DNA from: Episyrphus balteatus
Taxonomy: Eukaryota; Arthropoda; Insecta; Diptera; Syrphidae
DNA length: 64,000 nucleotides
Reading direction: 5' to 3'
Assembly (NCBI RefSeq): GCF_945859705.1
Contig: NC_079137.1
Coordinates: 51,182,552 to 51,246,551, forward strand
Under the pieces are notes generated by a model. That model searched no databases. It saw only the letters and a list, made by a program, of their open reading frames with translations, and was not told where the DNA came from. The translations under genes were made by a program, and so were the position numbers. Shown here in pieces: positions 23,552 to 34,243 of the stretch; the stretch's first letter is position 1; each line of letters starts with the position of its first letter.

Positions 23552-25584
23552 CATAGGCGGATCCAGGGGGGGGCACGGGGGCACGTGCCCCCCCCAGAAC
23601 TTAAAGTTCATACTTAAGGGAAATCAAACTATAAGAGTTTTAAAAATATATGAATAATAACAGAAAGAACTTGAGTGAAACTCTTGTCTATTTCTGGCTG
23701 AAAATGCGAATTTTGTTGATTGTTGCATCCCTTTCCCATGAAAAGCTCCACCTCACAAATAAATAAACGGCTATTTGTTGGGTACACACGAATTTTTTTT
23801 TTCGATTTAAAAAAAAAGTGAATTTTCAAAGTGATTTTGGTGAAAAATTTTGATATGGACATCGAATGACATTGAATGATATAAATAAAATAATTGTATA
23901 TGCAACTCTATTTTTTCATACAGAGGGGTTAAAAAATTTGCACTTTTTTCGTTGTTTTTTTTTTAACATTAGTGTTTTTAAAATAGCGGAACACGTCACA
24001 CAATTTCATAAACTATATATTATAGAACTGCTAGATATGTAGAACAAACTTGCATTTCAGAAGTTTGCCCAAGTTTCCACCCCGAAAATAAAGACCCCTT
24101 GAAAAAAAAACTCCTCAAAAGCGACCCTTACTTATAGATTTTTATAAATATTATTTTATTTAGAAAATTTCTCCAGGGATACCTTTAAAAATATGTAAAA
24201 AAAAAATAGTGTTCCAAATTTCAAAAGAATCGGTGCAGTAGTTTTGAAGTTATGAGGAGTACCGGCGTTGAAAACATTAGTTGTGGGGATAACAATTTAA
24301 AGTTTTGAACTCTGAACTAAAAGACTAAAACGTTCCTAAGGGAAGTATTAAAATACTCATAACTTGGTCAGTTTGGCTCCAAGAGACCTACAATTTGAAC
24401 ACAATATTCTTGAGATATAAAACAATTTAACCCCTTGTAGCTCCATGTGACATTTCTGTAACAAACCGAAAAAGATTGCATAAAAGCTCTACAAACAATT
24501 TTTTTTTTTTTCTTTTGAAGCTTCTAATATTATAATCTTTAAGTATTGCTTTATCGAAATAATACTTCAAATTTCTAATAAATAGCACCAATAGTTTTTA
24601 ATTGACAGTTAATGTTGAAAGTTGGGCTTTTTTTGAAAATAAGCAAATTTGTGTAAAAACTACGAAATTCAGAAAAAAAAAATAGTTTTTGTTAGTAAAC
24701 CCCACGGGGTTTTATTTTTGGATTTTGGGAAAGTGCCTAAAAATTATTAATATTAGATAGTTTTTTGCTTACATTTTTGCATTTTTATATAAAAATAAAT
24801 TTTTTTTACTCCCAAAATATCGAAATAACTAAGTTAATAATGACTTTATTGAATTTTTAAAAAATACGTATTTTATTAAATATAAAGGCTAATCGATTGA
24901 CTTATTAATTTTTAAATTTACGACCTTGGGTTACAAAAGGTTAATGCAAATAAAAAAAAAACAAAACTGGGTTTCCCGGCAAAAAAAGTATGATTCAGTT
25001 TTTTTTGTTATTCTTAGGAACTTTAATATTTATTAGAATGAAGTCTTTAGTATTTGACTAAAAACTACTAGGTCATTAACTAATGGTATAATTATGTCCA
25101 TAATATTGCAAAATTTTATACAAAATCAATTAAAAAACGTAAACATTTTTTTTTTCAAAATTTCATCTTTAAAACTTAATTTCTCAAAAACTATTTGGTG
25201 AAACAACTTAAGTCAAAAAATGAAATAAAGAATAGATTACTAACTTTAATATAGCACAGAATTGTACGTTCATTTTCTGATTTTTATATTTTTTTTCTTC
25301 CGGCTAATCCAGGAGTAAGAGGGTTAGCACTTAAGTGGCTTTTACTGTAACAAGAAAATGAAAATTTTGCCTTCCGAATAACTTTTTGGTCATTTGGTAC
25401 CTATTTGATGTGGGAAATGTGCCTAATATTTTTGGCCAGGTTTAAGACCACTGTGGGTCGTTAAAATTTTCTGCTTGTTAGTCAGTCGTATGGCACTTCA
25501 CTTTATTTCTAACTGTTATTGCTGTTTTTTTTGCCAATCCGGCCCTTGTGCCCCTCCCAGAAAAAAATCCTGGATCCGCCCCTG
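23552..25584. mobile_element. Non-autonomous hAT element, CAGGGGCGGATCCAGG ends
   Basis: The left end CATAGGCGGATCCAGG and the right end (inverted CAGGGGCGGATCCAGG) are bordered by the perfect 8-bp direct repeat CCTCCATT (23544-23551 and 25585-25592). CAGNGGCGGATCCAG-type ends with 8-bp duplications fit a hAT superfamily element. Next to the left end is a G/C-rich near-palindrome, GCACGGGGGCACGTGCCCCC. The 2033-bp interior is AT-rich and has no transposase frame. Part of it (about 24050-25200) recurs, inverted and internally deleted, at 55490-55950. Confidence 0.93.
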
Positions 25585-25592
25585 CCTCCATT

Positions 25593-26274
25593 AATAGTAC
25601 AGACAAATGTACTTCAAAAGTGCATCAGCGAAGCACTTCTGGAAGTGGTTCTGATGTACATTTTCCAGTACTTTTTTACCTACAGAAAAAGCACTGAAAC
25701 TTGTACTTTTAAAGTACTTATTTGGAGCACTTTCATGGGTTTATATCCGTACTGCTAAAATCCATATTTTAATTTCATCTGAAAATAAAAAAATCTTCAA
25801 AACAAACAAACAATTCTTTTAAACTATTATATATTTAATATTTTATTGGAAAAACACAAAATAGTTTTTTTTTTTTTGAAAACAAAATACATAAAAAAAG
25901 ATCATTGGGCACGCGACTGTGGCCTGGCCAGTTGAGAAAAATGAAAAAGAAAAAAATACTCTGCGTCTGCAGTCTGCACTTTGGTGGTAGTTTTTGTATT
26001 TTGTTTTGATTTTTTTTTCTAAATGCTCAAGGCTGAAGGTGCTGTAAACTCAGTCAATGATGTCTGGAATTGATCGCCACTAAAAGACAGAAAAATCAAC
26101 AACTTTATAATTTATCAATTTTATAATCAGCATACCTTTATTTTCCAAATCAATTGGTGGTTGTTTTTGTATCATTTTTGTATTACTTTTTTTTTCTAAA
26201 TGCACAAGGCTGAGGCTGTGCATTTTGATGGTGGAAATAAATTTTGTTTAGAGAAAATAGTTTTCACAAATAAC
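25593..26274. other. Spacer with a direct duplication
   Basis: This is the DNA between the hAT element and the minisatellite. The phrase TTTTTTTTCTAAATGC.CAAG, preceded by TGGTGGTNGTTTTTGTAT, occurs at about 25983-26045 and again at 26155-26220, a direct duplication of about 170 bp. No coding content. Confidence 0.6.
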
Positions 26275-26312
26275 AAATAGCGTTTTGGACGCGTTTTGGA
26301 CGCGTTTCGGAC
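26275..26312 (+). repeat. Left stub of the 11-mer minisatellite
   Basis: AAATAGCG followed by three 11-bp units ends at GTTTCGGAC, directly before the poly-T of the inserted LINE. The same AAATAGCGTTT...TTTCGGAC stretch, with one unit fewer, restarts at 30103-30129 on the far side of the LINE. This reads as the LINE target duplication, later altered by loss or gain of one repeat unit. Confidence 0.8.
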
Positions 26313-26563
26313 TTTTTTTTTTTTTTTTTTCCCTTTTATTTATTCCAATAAATTTACATTTGGTATCTGCAAAGCCTATAAGGCTTGTCTGCAGAAGACT
26401 TTACATATTTTTAAATTCATATAGTGTTGAACAATTTGAACAATTAAAAAATTCAAACAAATAGCAATATTTTTTTTTTTGGTTTTTTTTTTTTTTTTTT
26501 TTTTTAATTTTATATGAATAAATACCAATATATGAATAAATACCTATGCATAATTATGTATAG

Positions 26564-26828
26564 TTATGGACCAAGATACAGATTTTTAACTTCTCTCAAC
26601 AGGTCATTCTTCGGTAGGTTGTGAAATTCTCTTGGGAGATCATTTAGGACCATGGGTACTGCTACATCGAACTTCCTGCGCCCATACTCGTTACGGAACC
26701 TCGGTATTTCGTAAAAATGCTGTTGACTTCTTCTGGTGTTTACTTCTTGCTGAGTTTGTATTCTATAAGCACTATCATTGTAAAAAAATTTCAAGATATC
26801 TAGATTATAGATTTGAGAAATATTGAGC
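26564..26828 (-). pseudogene. LINE C-terminal domain remnant
   Basis: This is the end of the LINE ORF2 protein, downstream of the reverse transcriptase. Visible motifs are QQHFYEIPRFRNEYGRRKFD and VAVPMVLNDLPREF, typical of the tail of insect non-LTR elements. It ends at the stop near 26564. Its upstream part continues at 27223-27389 (YGILAWAKASQMQPLQNIHK) once the RTE-like insertion is set aside, with the frame continuing across the duplicated 12-bp site. Confidence 0.8.
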
Positions 26829-27222
26829 TTGATAGAATTAGAAGTACGAAGATCCGAGGAAGCCTTCATGTTAAAAATACCATCTCCCAAAAAATTGAAC
26901 ACGACCGACTCAGTTGGTATTGCCATGTTCAAAGGAGAGATCCTGAGAACCCCGTCAAAAAAGCAATATCATATAACGTTCCAACACGAAATAAAAAGAA
27001 AGGTAGGCCTAAAAACTCCTGGTACAAGCAAATGCAAAAACACCAGCATTCAATTGGCCTCAGAAACGGAACAATACAAAACCGGGAGGCTTGCCGCCGA
27101 TTTCTGAGGTCAACCCGGCGAACCCCACAAGCGGATCACTAGTGTGAAGCAGTAACGTGGGAAGGTTATGATCCCCTCGACATCGAGATCATAACAGCGC
27201 GGAGAAAAAGGAAGAAGAAGAA
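26829..27222 (+). mobile_element. 5'-truncated LINE 3' end (RTE-like) nested in the minus-strand LINE
   Basis: The plus-strand frame to 27142 encodes a typical LINE ORF2 C-terminus: RLSWYCHVQRRDPENPVKKA and a basic NKKKGRPKNSWYKQMQKH block. It is followed by a short 3' UTR and a (GAA)n tail at 27205-27222. The perfect 12-bp direct repeat GAAATATTGAGC borders it (26817-26828 and 27223-27234). Only about 390 bp of the 3' end were inserted, as usual for abortive reverse transcription. The RTE/BovB-like assignment is tentative. Confidence 0.85.
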
Positions 27223-27405
27223 GAAATATTGAGCATCTTCACTTCCATTCTGTGTTCGGTATCATTGTATTGTCGATTATGAGCTCGAATGACAATTTTT
27301 CGAAGTCGTTTGTGTATGTTTTGCAAAGGTTGCATTTGTGATGCTTTTGCCCATGCAAGTATTCCATACCTTAAATATGATTCCACCAATCCAAAGTAGC
27401 ATTGC

Positions 27406-28131
27406 TTAAGTTACAGATGGTGTGCATACTGTGCTTAGATGAAAAAGTGCATACTCCGATTTTCGCAACTTTTTTGTCACTGATTCGATGTGATAGTTCC
27501 ACTTAAAGTTGTAGTCAACTATTACCCCAAGATATTTGTATGTTGATACGTTATCAATGTACACGGAGCAGTTACCCTCGTTATTTAGATTCTGTTGCCC
27601 CGGAGTATTGTGCAAACAGTTGATTTCGTGCATTTTAAGCTTAATTTTAAATTTTGAAATGTGGGGTGGTCGAATATGCATCACTTTAGTTTTTTTTTTA
27701 ATTGATAATCAAACCGTGATCGTGACACCAAGTTGTAAGTGCATTGAATTCTAATTGCATCAATCGTTCAGCTTCTTCTACGCTCCTGTGGCTCACTATA
27801 ATTGCTGTGTCATCCGCATACGCATAACCCGTCGCTTGTTTAAGAACTGACAGCATTTGATTGACATAAATAATGAAAAGAAGTGGGCCCAGTTTTGATC
27901 CTTGTGGGACACCATATGTTTGTGTTTGTCTTTCACTAACCTCTTATCCAATTTTCACCTCAAAGCTTCTATTCTGAAGATAGTTCGAGAACCATGATAA
28001 AATATTACCACTCACGCCTATTTTATCCAGTTGTTTTATTATTTGCACATGACTCAGCGTATCAAAGGCCTTTTTGAAGTCAATGAATAGAACTATTGAA
28101 TTATGGCTCTTGTGAAGGCTGGAGTATAGTG
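27406..28131 (-). pseudogene. LINE reverse transcriptase, C-terminal half
   Basis: Motifs in order on the minus strand: LFIDFKKAFDTLSH (catalytic Asp of palm block A, near 28070), an in-frame stop near 27943, then GVPQGSKLGPLLFIIYVNQM, YADD (27809-27820, the catalytic Asp pair), and YKYLGVIVDYNFKWNYHI. The part before 28131 continues without a frame change from the upstream half at 28807-29275 when the nested Tigger-like element and one TA are ignored. The stop and frameshifts make it non-functional. Confidence 0.9.
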
Positions 28132-28133
28132 TA

Positions 28134-28806
28134 CAGTATTTATCGCTTATAAGAAACACGCTTATAAGAAAACCTCGCTTAAAAGAAACTCGAACAAAAG
28201 CACCGTGTACTTTCCCATATATTTTAATGTGGAATTATGTGTTTATAAGAAACACGTTTATAAGAAAAACACTGATAAAAGAAACATTTTTAAAGAACGA
28301 ACTTTCTTGTTCACACGTAAAATTGGTTGGATTTAAGAAACTTTCAAAAAAAATCAAGAAACTAAAGAAACATGAACCCTTAAGAAAAATTCAAAGCAAC
28401 CTGTGCAAATGCCATTTGAGTTTCACATTATTCGAAGAGAATTTTAGTTCAGTGTTCAATTTGTTATTTGTTGGATTTGTGATCTTTCTGTCTATGCTGT
28501 GTTTACCTTTGCTAAAAATGTTGCGAAGTAATATTTCACTTAAAACTAAATTGATAATCCTTGAAGAAATTAAATCGGGAAAGAATATAAAAGATTACTG
28601 ATTACTTGATGACCTTTGAGGCCGTGTAATATAATTTTTAATAATTGAATATTTAGGCGAGGATATGTAAGTTTTTGGTACTACTGGGTAGGTATATTTG
28701 TATAAGAAACTTGTTTCTTATATCCGTTCTAAGAATATAAGAAACACTCGGTTATAAGAAACAAATATTGTGCAATTTTTGAGTTTCTTATAAGCGTTAT
28801 GCACTG
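28134..28806 (+). mobile_element. Tigger/pogo-like element nested in the LINE reverse transcriptase
   Basis: The ends CAGTATTTATCGCTTATAAG (28134) and the inverted CAGTGCATAACGCTTATAAG (to 28806) form a TIR. Both are bordered by TA (28132-28133 and 28807-28808), the target duplication of Tc1/mariner-pogo elements. At 673 bp it is an internally deleted derivative. Additional TTATAAGAAAC motifs recur inside both ends. A short coding remnant near the 3' side is described separately. Confidence 0.92.
28500..28601 (+). pseudogene. Remnant of Tigger/pogo transposase N-terminal helix-turn-helix
   Basis: The end of the 28227-28601 frame reads SLKTKLIILEEIKSGKNIKD. This resembles the first helices of the psq/CENP-B-like DNA-binding domain at the N-terminus of pogo/Tigger transposases, where a 'K..IL..IE.GK...D' pattern is typical. 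It stops after about 25 residues. The rest of the transposase is missing, in keeping with an internally deleted element. Confidence 0.6.
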
Positions 28807-29275
28807 TATTAGAGAAATCTCCAAGCAACCGATTTATGCTCTTATTTTTTTGGAAACCGAACTGATTTTTTTCAAGAATCTGGTATTTTCCAACATAGCC
28901 ATAAAGCCTATTCGCCATTACCTCTTCTAAAACTTTGTCGACCGCTGATAAGATGGAAATGGGCCGGTAGTTTAATATGTCACTTTTGCTTCCGTTTTTG
29001 TGTATTGGCCGTACAATCGAAGTCTTAAGAAGTTCAGGAACCCATGATTGATCTATGCTCATATTCAAAAACTTTGTAATGACTGGAGCCAGAGTCTCTG
29101 AGTTAAGTTTTAAATCTTTTGACCTTATTTTATCTGTTCCCGCAGATTTTTCCTTTAGCGAACTAAGGATATTTTTGACTTCTTGGACAGTTACAGGTTC
29201 TATATACATTGAGCGTTGAGTACTCATTTCAGCACCAATATAAGTCTGATGACTGCAATCGTGAACTGTGTTCAA
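28807..29275 (-). pseudogene. LINE reverse transcriptase, N-terminal half
   Basis: Fingers and early palm of a non-LTR reverse transcriptase: VKNILSSLKEKSAGTDKIRS, LKTSIVRPIHKNGSKSDILN, YRPISILSAVDKVLEEVMAN, and QFGFQKNKSINRLLGDF. The remaining reverse transcriptase blocks lie at 27406-28131 beyond the nested Tigger-like insertion. The gap between this frame and the linker (29405) contains a frame break. Confidence 0.92.
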
Positions 29276-29404
29276 GACTTCAGTTGAAAGTGTATCCGCG
29301 AATTTATTGGCTAGCGTTCGAAGGTTACTTTCACTAGCGAAGTTTCTTTTTAAAGTTTCATCTAGATTTGTCTTCTTTTTTCCCAGTATTGAGTTGACTA
29401 GCTT

Positions 29405-29674
29405 TCATGTCTCTTTGGGGTTGTTTTTAGCACATTGAAATTGTTGTTTATAGAAGCTTGTTTTTGCCCTAGTAATTTTTTTATTAAGTTCGTTGCGAAA
29501 CTTTTTGAACTCTCGTTGATAGTCTTCATTTAGCCTATTGTTTTTAAATCGTCTGTAAAGTCTATCACGCTCTATGCAGTCTTTCTTTAATTCTGTGTTT
29601 ATCCAGCTATGTTCTGTGCTTCTTTTCTTTTTTATTACTGTAGACGAAGTGACTATCGTGTTCATTGCATGCAT
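29405..29674 (-). pseudogene. LINE linker between endonuclease and reverse transcriptase
   Basis: The basic segment TEHSWINTELKKDCIERDRL and YRRFKNNRLNEDY is the usual connector in CR1/Jockey-group ORF2 proteins (a 'W.....I..RD.LY..F' pattern). It is in a different frame from the endonuclease remnant, which overlaps it by 13 bases at 29662-29674. Confidence 0.85.
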
Positions 29675-30102
29675 AATTTTTCATAAAGTCCATTAACTTC
29701 AGTGCAGTTATTCAGGTTATTCCAATTAAATTCACCTATCTTTTGTTGAACAACGTGACTGAGAATTTGATTTTCTTCTTCTTTTACATTAGTTATAGAT
29801 GATGTTGTTTCAATGCCGCTATATATTGCATAATGGTCTGATATACACACTTCTAAAACAGCTGATTTTAATTTAGCATCTTTTACTCTTACCAAAATGT
29901 GGTTTATCAGGGTTTTTGTATTGCGAATTAAATCTACGCGTGTGTATGAGAGTATGCAGTTGCATAATCTCTTATTTGTGAGATATCTACAAACAGAGCT
30001 ATTTCTATCATCTTTTACATCAATGTTTACATCTCCCATGACTATCAAATTTTTTTCTGTCTTCAAACAAATCGACATGATCACCAAGCTCTTGAACAAA
30101 AT
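29662..30102 (-). pseudogene. LINE apurinic-type endonuclease, C-terminal half
   Basis: Motifs of the APE-like endonuclease are visible: MGDVNIDV (the GDFN block), LINHILVR (where DHI is expected, so the Asp is changed to Asn) and ISDHYAI (the SDH block). The N-terminal half is absent because the element is truncated at 30102. A frame break lies near the new 5' end. The enzyme would nick target DNA to prime reverse transcription; this copy cannot do so. Confidence 0.88.
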
Positions 30103-33100
30103 AAATAGCGTTTCAGACGCGTTTCGGACGCGTTTCAGATGCGTTTCGGACGCGTTTTAGACGCATTTTGGACGCGTTTTGGACGCGTTTTGGACGCGTT
30201 TTGGACGCGTTTTAGACGCGTTTTGGACGCGTTTTGGACGCGTTTTGGACGCGTTTTGGACGCGTTTTGGACGCGTTTTGGACGCGTTTCAGACGCGTTT
30301 CGGACGCGTTTCAGACTCGTTTTGGACGCGTTTCAGACGCGTTTTGGAAGCGTTTCAGACGTGTTTCAGACGCGTTTTGGACGCGTTTTGGACGCGTTTT
30401 GGACGCGTTTTGGACGCGTTTCAGATGCGTTTCAGACGCGTTTTGGACGCGTTTCAGACGTGTTTCAGACGTGTTTCAGACGCGTTTCAGACGCGTTTCA
30501 GACGCGTTTCAGATGCGTTTCAGACGCGTTTTGGACGCGTTTTGGACGCGATTCACACGCGTTTTGGACGCGTTTTGCTCGCGTTTCAGATGCGTTTTGG
30601 ACGCGTTTCAGATGCGTTTCAGACGCGTTTTGGACGCGTTTCAGACGCGTTTCAGACGCGTTTCATTCGCGTTTCAGACGCGTTTTGGACGCGTTTCAGA
30701 CGCGTTTTGGACGCCATTCGGACGCGATTCACACGCGTTTCAGACGCGTTTCCGACGCGTTTTGGACGCGTTTCAGACGCGTTTTGGACGCGTTTCAGAC
30801 GCGTTTTGGACGCGTTTTGGGCGCGTTTCAGATGCGTTTCAGACGCGTTTTGGACGCGTTTCAGACGCGTTTCAGACGCGTTTTGGACGCGTTTTGGACG
30901 CGTTTCAGACGCGTTTTGGACGCGTTTTGGACGCGTTTTGGACGCGTTTCAGACGCGTTTCAGACGCGTTTTCAACGCGTTTCGGACGCGTTTTGGACGC
31001 GTTTCAGACGCGTTTTGGACGCGTTTTGGGCGCGTTTCAGACGCGTTTCAGACGCGTTTTGGACGCGTTTCAGACGTGTTTTGGACGCGTTTCGGACGCG
31101 TTTCAGACGCGTTTTGGACGCGTTTTGGACGCGTTTCAGACGCGTTTTGGACGCGTTTCCGACGCGTTTTGGACGCGTTTTGGACGCGTTTCAGACGCGT
31201 TTCAGACTCGTTTTCAACGCGTTTCGGACGCGTTTTGGACGCGTTTCAGACGCGTTTTGGACGCGTTTTGGGCGCGTTTCAGACGCGTTTCAGACGCGTT
31301 TTGGACGCGTTTCAGACGCGTTTCATTCGCGTTTCAGACGCGTTTTGGACGCGTTTCAGACGCGTTTCAGACGCGTTTTGGACGCGTTTCAGACGCGTTT
31401 TGGACGCGTTTTGGACGCGTTTCCGACGCGTTTTGGACGCGATTCGAACGCGTCTTGGACACGTTTTGGGTGCGTTTCAGATGCGTTTTGGACGCGTTTC
31501 ACACGCGTTTTGGACGCGTTTCGGACGCGTTTCAGACGCGTTTTGGACGCGTTTCAGACGCGTTTCAGACGCGTTTCATTCGCGTTTCAGACGCGTTTTG
31601 GACGCGTTTCAGACGCGTTTTGGACGCCATTCGGACGCGATTCACACGCGTTTCAGACGCGTTTCCGACGCGTTTTGGACGCGTTGCAGACGCGTTTTGG
31701 ACGCGTTTTGGACGCGTTTCAGACGCGTTTTGGACGCGTTTTGGACGCGTTTCAGACGCGTTTTGGACGCGTTTTGGGCGCGTTTCAGATGCGTTTCAGA
31801 CGCGTTTTGGACGCGTTTCAGACGCGTTTTGGACGCGTTTCAGACGCGTTTTGGACGCGTTTTGGACGCGTTTCAGACGCGTTTTGGACGCGTTTTGGAC
31901 GCGTTTCAGACGCGTTTCAGACGCGTTTTCAACGCGTTTCGGACGCGTTTTGGACGCGTTTCAGACGCGTTTTGGGCGCGTTTCAGATGCGTTTCAGACG
32001 CGTTTTGGACGCGTTTCCGACGCGTTTTGTACGCGTTTTGGACGCGTTTCAGACGCGTTTTGGAAGCGTTTTGGGCGCGTTTTGGACGCGTTTCAGACGC
32101 GTTTTGGACGCGTTTCAGACGCGTTTTGGACGCGTTTCCGACGCGTTTCCGACGCGTTTTGGACGCGTTTCAGACGCGTTTTGGACGCGTTTTGGACGCG
32201 TTTCAGGCGCGTTTTGGACGCGTTTTGGACGCGTTTCAGACGCGTTTTGGACGCGTTTCAGACGCGTTTTCAACGCGTTTCGGACGCGTTTTGGACGCGT
32301 TTCAGACGCGTTTTGTACGCGTTTTGGGCGCGTTTCAGATGCGTTTCAGACGCGTTTTGGACGCGTTTTGGACGCGATTCGGACGCGTCTTGGACACGTT
32401 TTGGGTGCGTTTCAGATGCGTTTTGGACGCGTTTCACACGCGTTTTGGACGCGTTTCGGACGCGTTTCAGACGCGTTTTGGACGCGTTTCAGACGCGTTT
32501 CAGACACGTGTTTTATTCGCGTTTCAGACGCGTTTTGGACGCGTTTCAGACGCGTTTTGGACGCGTTTCAGACGCGTTTTGGACTCGTTTTGGACGCGTT
32601 TCAGACGCGTTTTGGACGCGTTTCCGACGCGTTTTGGACGCGTTTTGGACGCGTTTTGGACGCGTTTTGGACGCGTTTTGGACGCGTTTCAGACGCGTTT
32701 CAGACGCGTTTTCAACGCGTTTCGGACGCGTTTTGGACACGTTTCAGACGCGTTTTGGACGCGTTTCAGACGCGTTTTGGACGCGTTTCAGACGCGTTTT
32801 GGACGCGTTTTGGACGCGTTTCAGGCGCGTTTTGGACGCGTTTCCGACGCTTTTTGGACGCGTTTTGGACGCGTTTCAGACGCGTTTTCAACGCGTTTCG
32901 GACGCGTTTTGGGCGCGTTTCAGACGCGTTTTTGACGCGTTTTGGGCGCGTTTCAGATGCGTTTCAGACGCGTTTTGGACGCGTTTCGGACGCGTTTTGG
33001 ACGCGTTTCCGACGCGTTTTGGACGCGTTTTGGACGCGTTTCAGACGCGTTTCGGACGCGTTTCAGACGCGTTTCAGACGCGTTTCAGACGCGTTTTGGA

Positions 33101-34243
33101 CGCGTTTCCGACGCGTTTTGGACGCGTTTTGGACGCGTTTTGGACGCGTTTCAGATGCGTTTTGGACGCGTTTCAGACGCGTTTTGGACGCGTTTTGGAC
33201 GCGTTTCAGACGCGTTTTGGACGCGTTTCCGACGCGTTTTGGACGCGTTTTGGACGCGTTTCAGACGCGTTTTCAACGCGTTTCGGACGCGTTTTGGGCG
33301 CGTTTCAGACGCGTTTTGGACGCGTTTTGGGCGCGTTTCAGATGCGTTTCAGACGCGTTTTGGACGCGTTTCGGACGCGTTTTGGACGCGATTCGGACGC
33401 GTCTTGGACACGTTTTGGGTGCGTTTCAGATGCGTTTTGGACGCGTTTCACACGCGTTTTGGACGCGTTTCGGACGCGTTTCAGACGCGTTTTGGACGCG
33501 TTTCAGACGCGTTTTGGACGCGTTTTGGATGCGTTTTGGACGCGTTTCAGACGCGTTTTGGACGCGTTTCCGACGCGTTTTGGACGCGTTTTGGACGCGT
33601 TTCAGACGCGTTTCGGACGCGTTTCAGACGCGTTTCAGACGCGTTTCAGACGCGTTTCAGACGCGTTTCAGACGCGTTTCAGACGCGTTTTGGACGCGTT
33701 TCCGACGCGTTTTGGACGCGTTTTGGACGCGTTTCAGACGCGTTTTGGACGCGTTTCAGATGCGTTTTGGACGCGTTTCAGACGCGTTTTGGACGCGTTT
33801 TGGACGCGTTTTGGACGCGTTTCAGACGCGTTTCGGACGCGTTTGAGACGCGTTTTGGACGCGTTTCAGATGCGTTTTGGACGCGTTTCACACGCGTTTC
33901 GGACGCGTTTCGGACGCGTTTCAGACGCGTTTTGGACGCGTTTCAGATGTGTTTTGGACGCGTTTCAGACACGTTTTGGACGCGTTTCAGACACGTTTTG
34001 GACGCGTTTTGGGCGCGTCTCAGATGCGTTTTGGGCGCGTTTCAGACGCGTTTTGGGCGCATTTCAGACGCGTTTTGGACGTTTTTTGGGCTCATTTCAG
34101 ACGCGTTTTGGCCAATTTTCGGACGCGTTTCAGACGCGTTGTGGACGCGTTTCGGACGCGTTTCAGCCGCGTTTTGGACACGTTTTGGACGCGTTTTGGA
34201 CACGATTCACACGCGTTTTGGACGCGTTTCAGATGCGTTTTAG
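30103..34243 (+). repeat. Large 11-bp minisatellite (TTTYRGACGCG)n
   Basis: About 375 tandem copies of an 11-bp unit. Main variants are TTTTGGACGCG, TTTCAGACGCG, TTTCGGACGCG and TTTCCGACGCG; rarer forms are TTTTCAACGCG, TTTTGGGCGCG and TTTCAGATGCG. Nearly every unit contains the palindrome ACGCGT. The unit has two CpG per 11 bp in an otherwise AT-rich, CpG-poor window. Higher-order blocks recur at roughly 0.9-1.0 kb. The 3' edge decays near 34010-34240 with more substitutions. Because the unit is not a multiple of three and lacks stop triplets, all plus frames are open for hundreds of codons and read an 11-residue repeat such as DAFWTRFGRVS. I treat this as a by-product, not a gene. Confidence 0.97.

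Larger units (their letters stand above)
26313..30102 (-). mobile_element. LINE (APE-type non-LTR retrotransposon), 5'-truncated, with two nested insertions
   Basis: Read on the minus strand, the element runs from endonuclease (from 30102) through linker, reverse transcriptase and C-terminal domain to a poly-A tail (poly-T at 26313-26331). The flanks share a 27/38-bp direct repeat within the minisatellite, as expected of target-primed insertion. It is truncated at the 5' end within the endonuclease. It has several frame breaks and carries a Tigger-like element (28134-28806) and an RTE-like fragment (26829-27222). Motifs fit the CR1/L2/Jockey group; the clade is not certain. Confidence 0.9.

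Noticed and set aside
28227..28601. 124-codon open frame as an independent gene
   Set aside because: It lies wholly inside the Tigger-like element. Only its last ~25 residues resemble a transposase helix-turn-helix; the rest is the TIR and AT-rich filler.
30103..34243. CRISPR-like array
   Set aside because: There are no unique spacers. The repeat is a contiguous 11-bp tandem unit in an evidently eukaryotic context.
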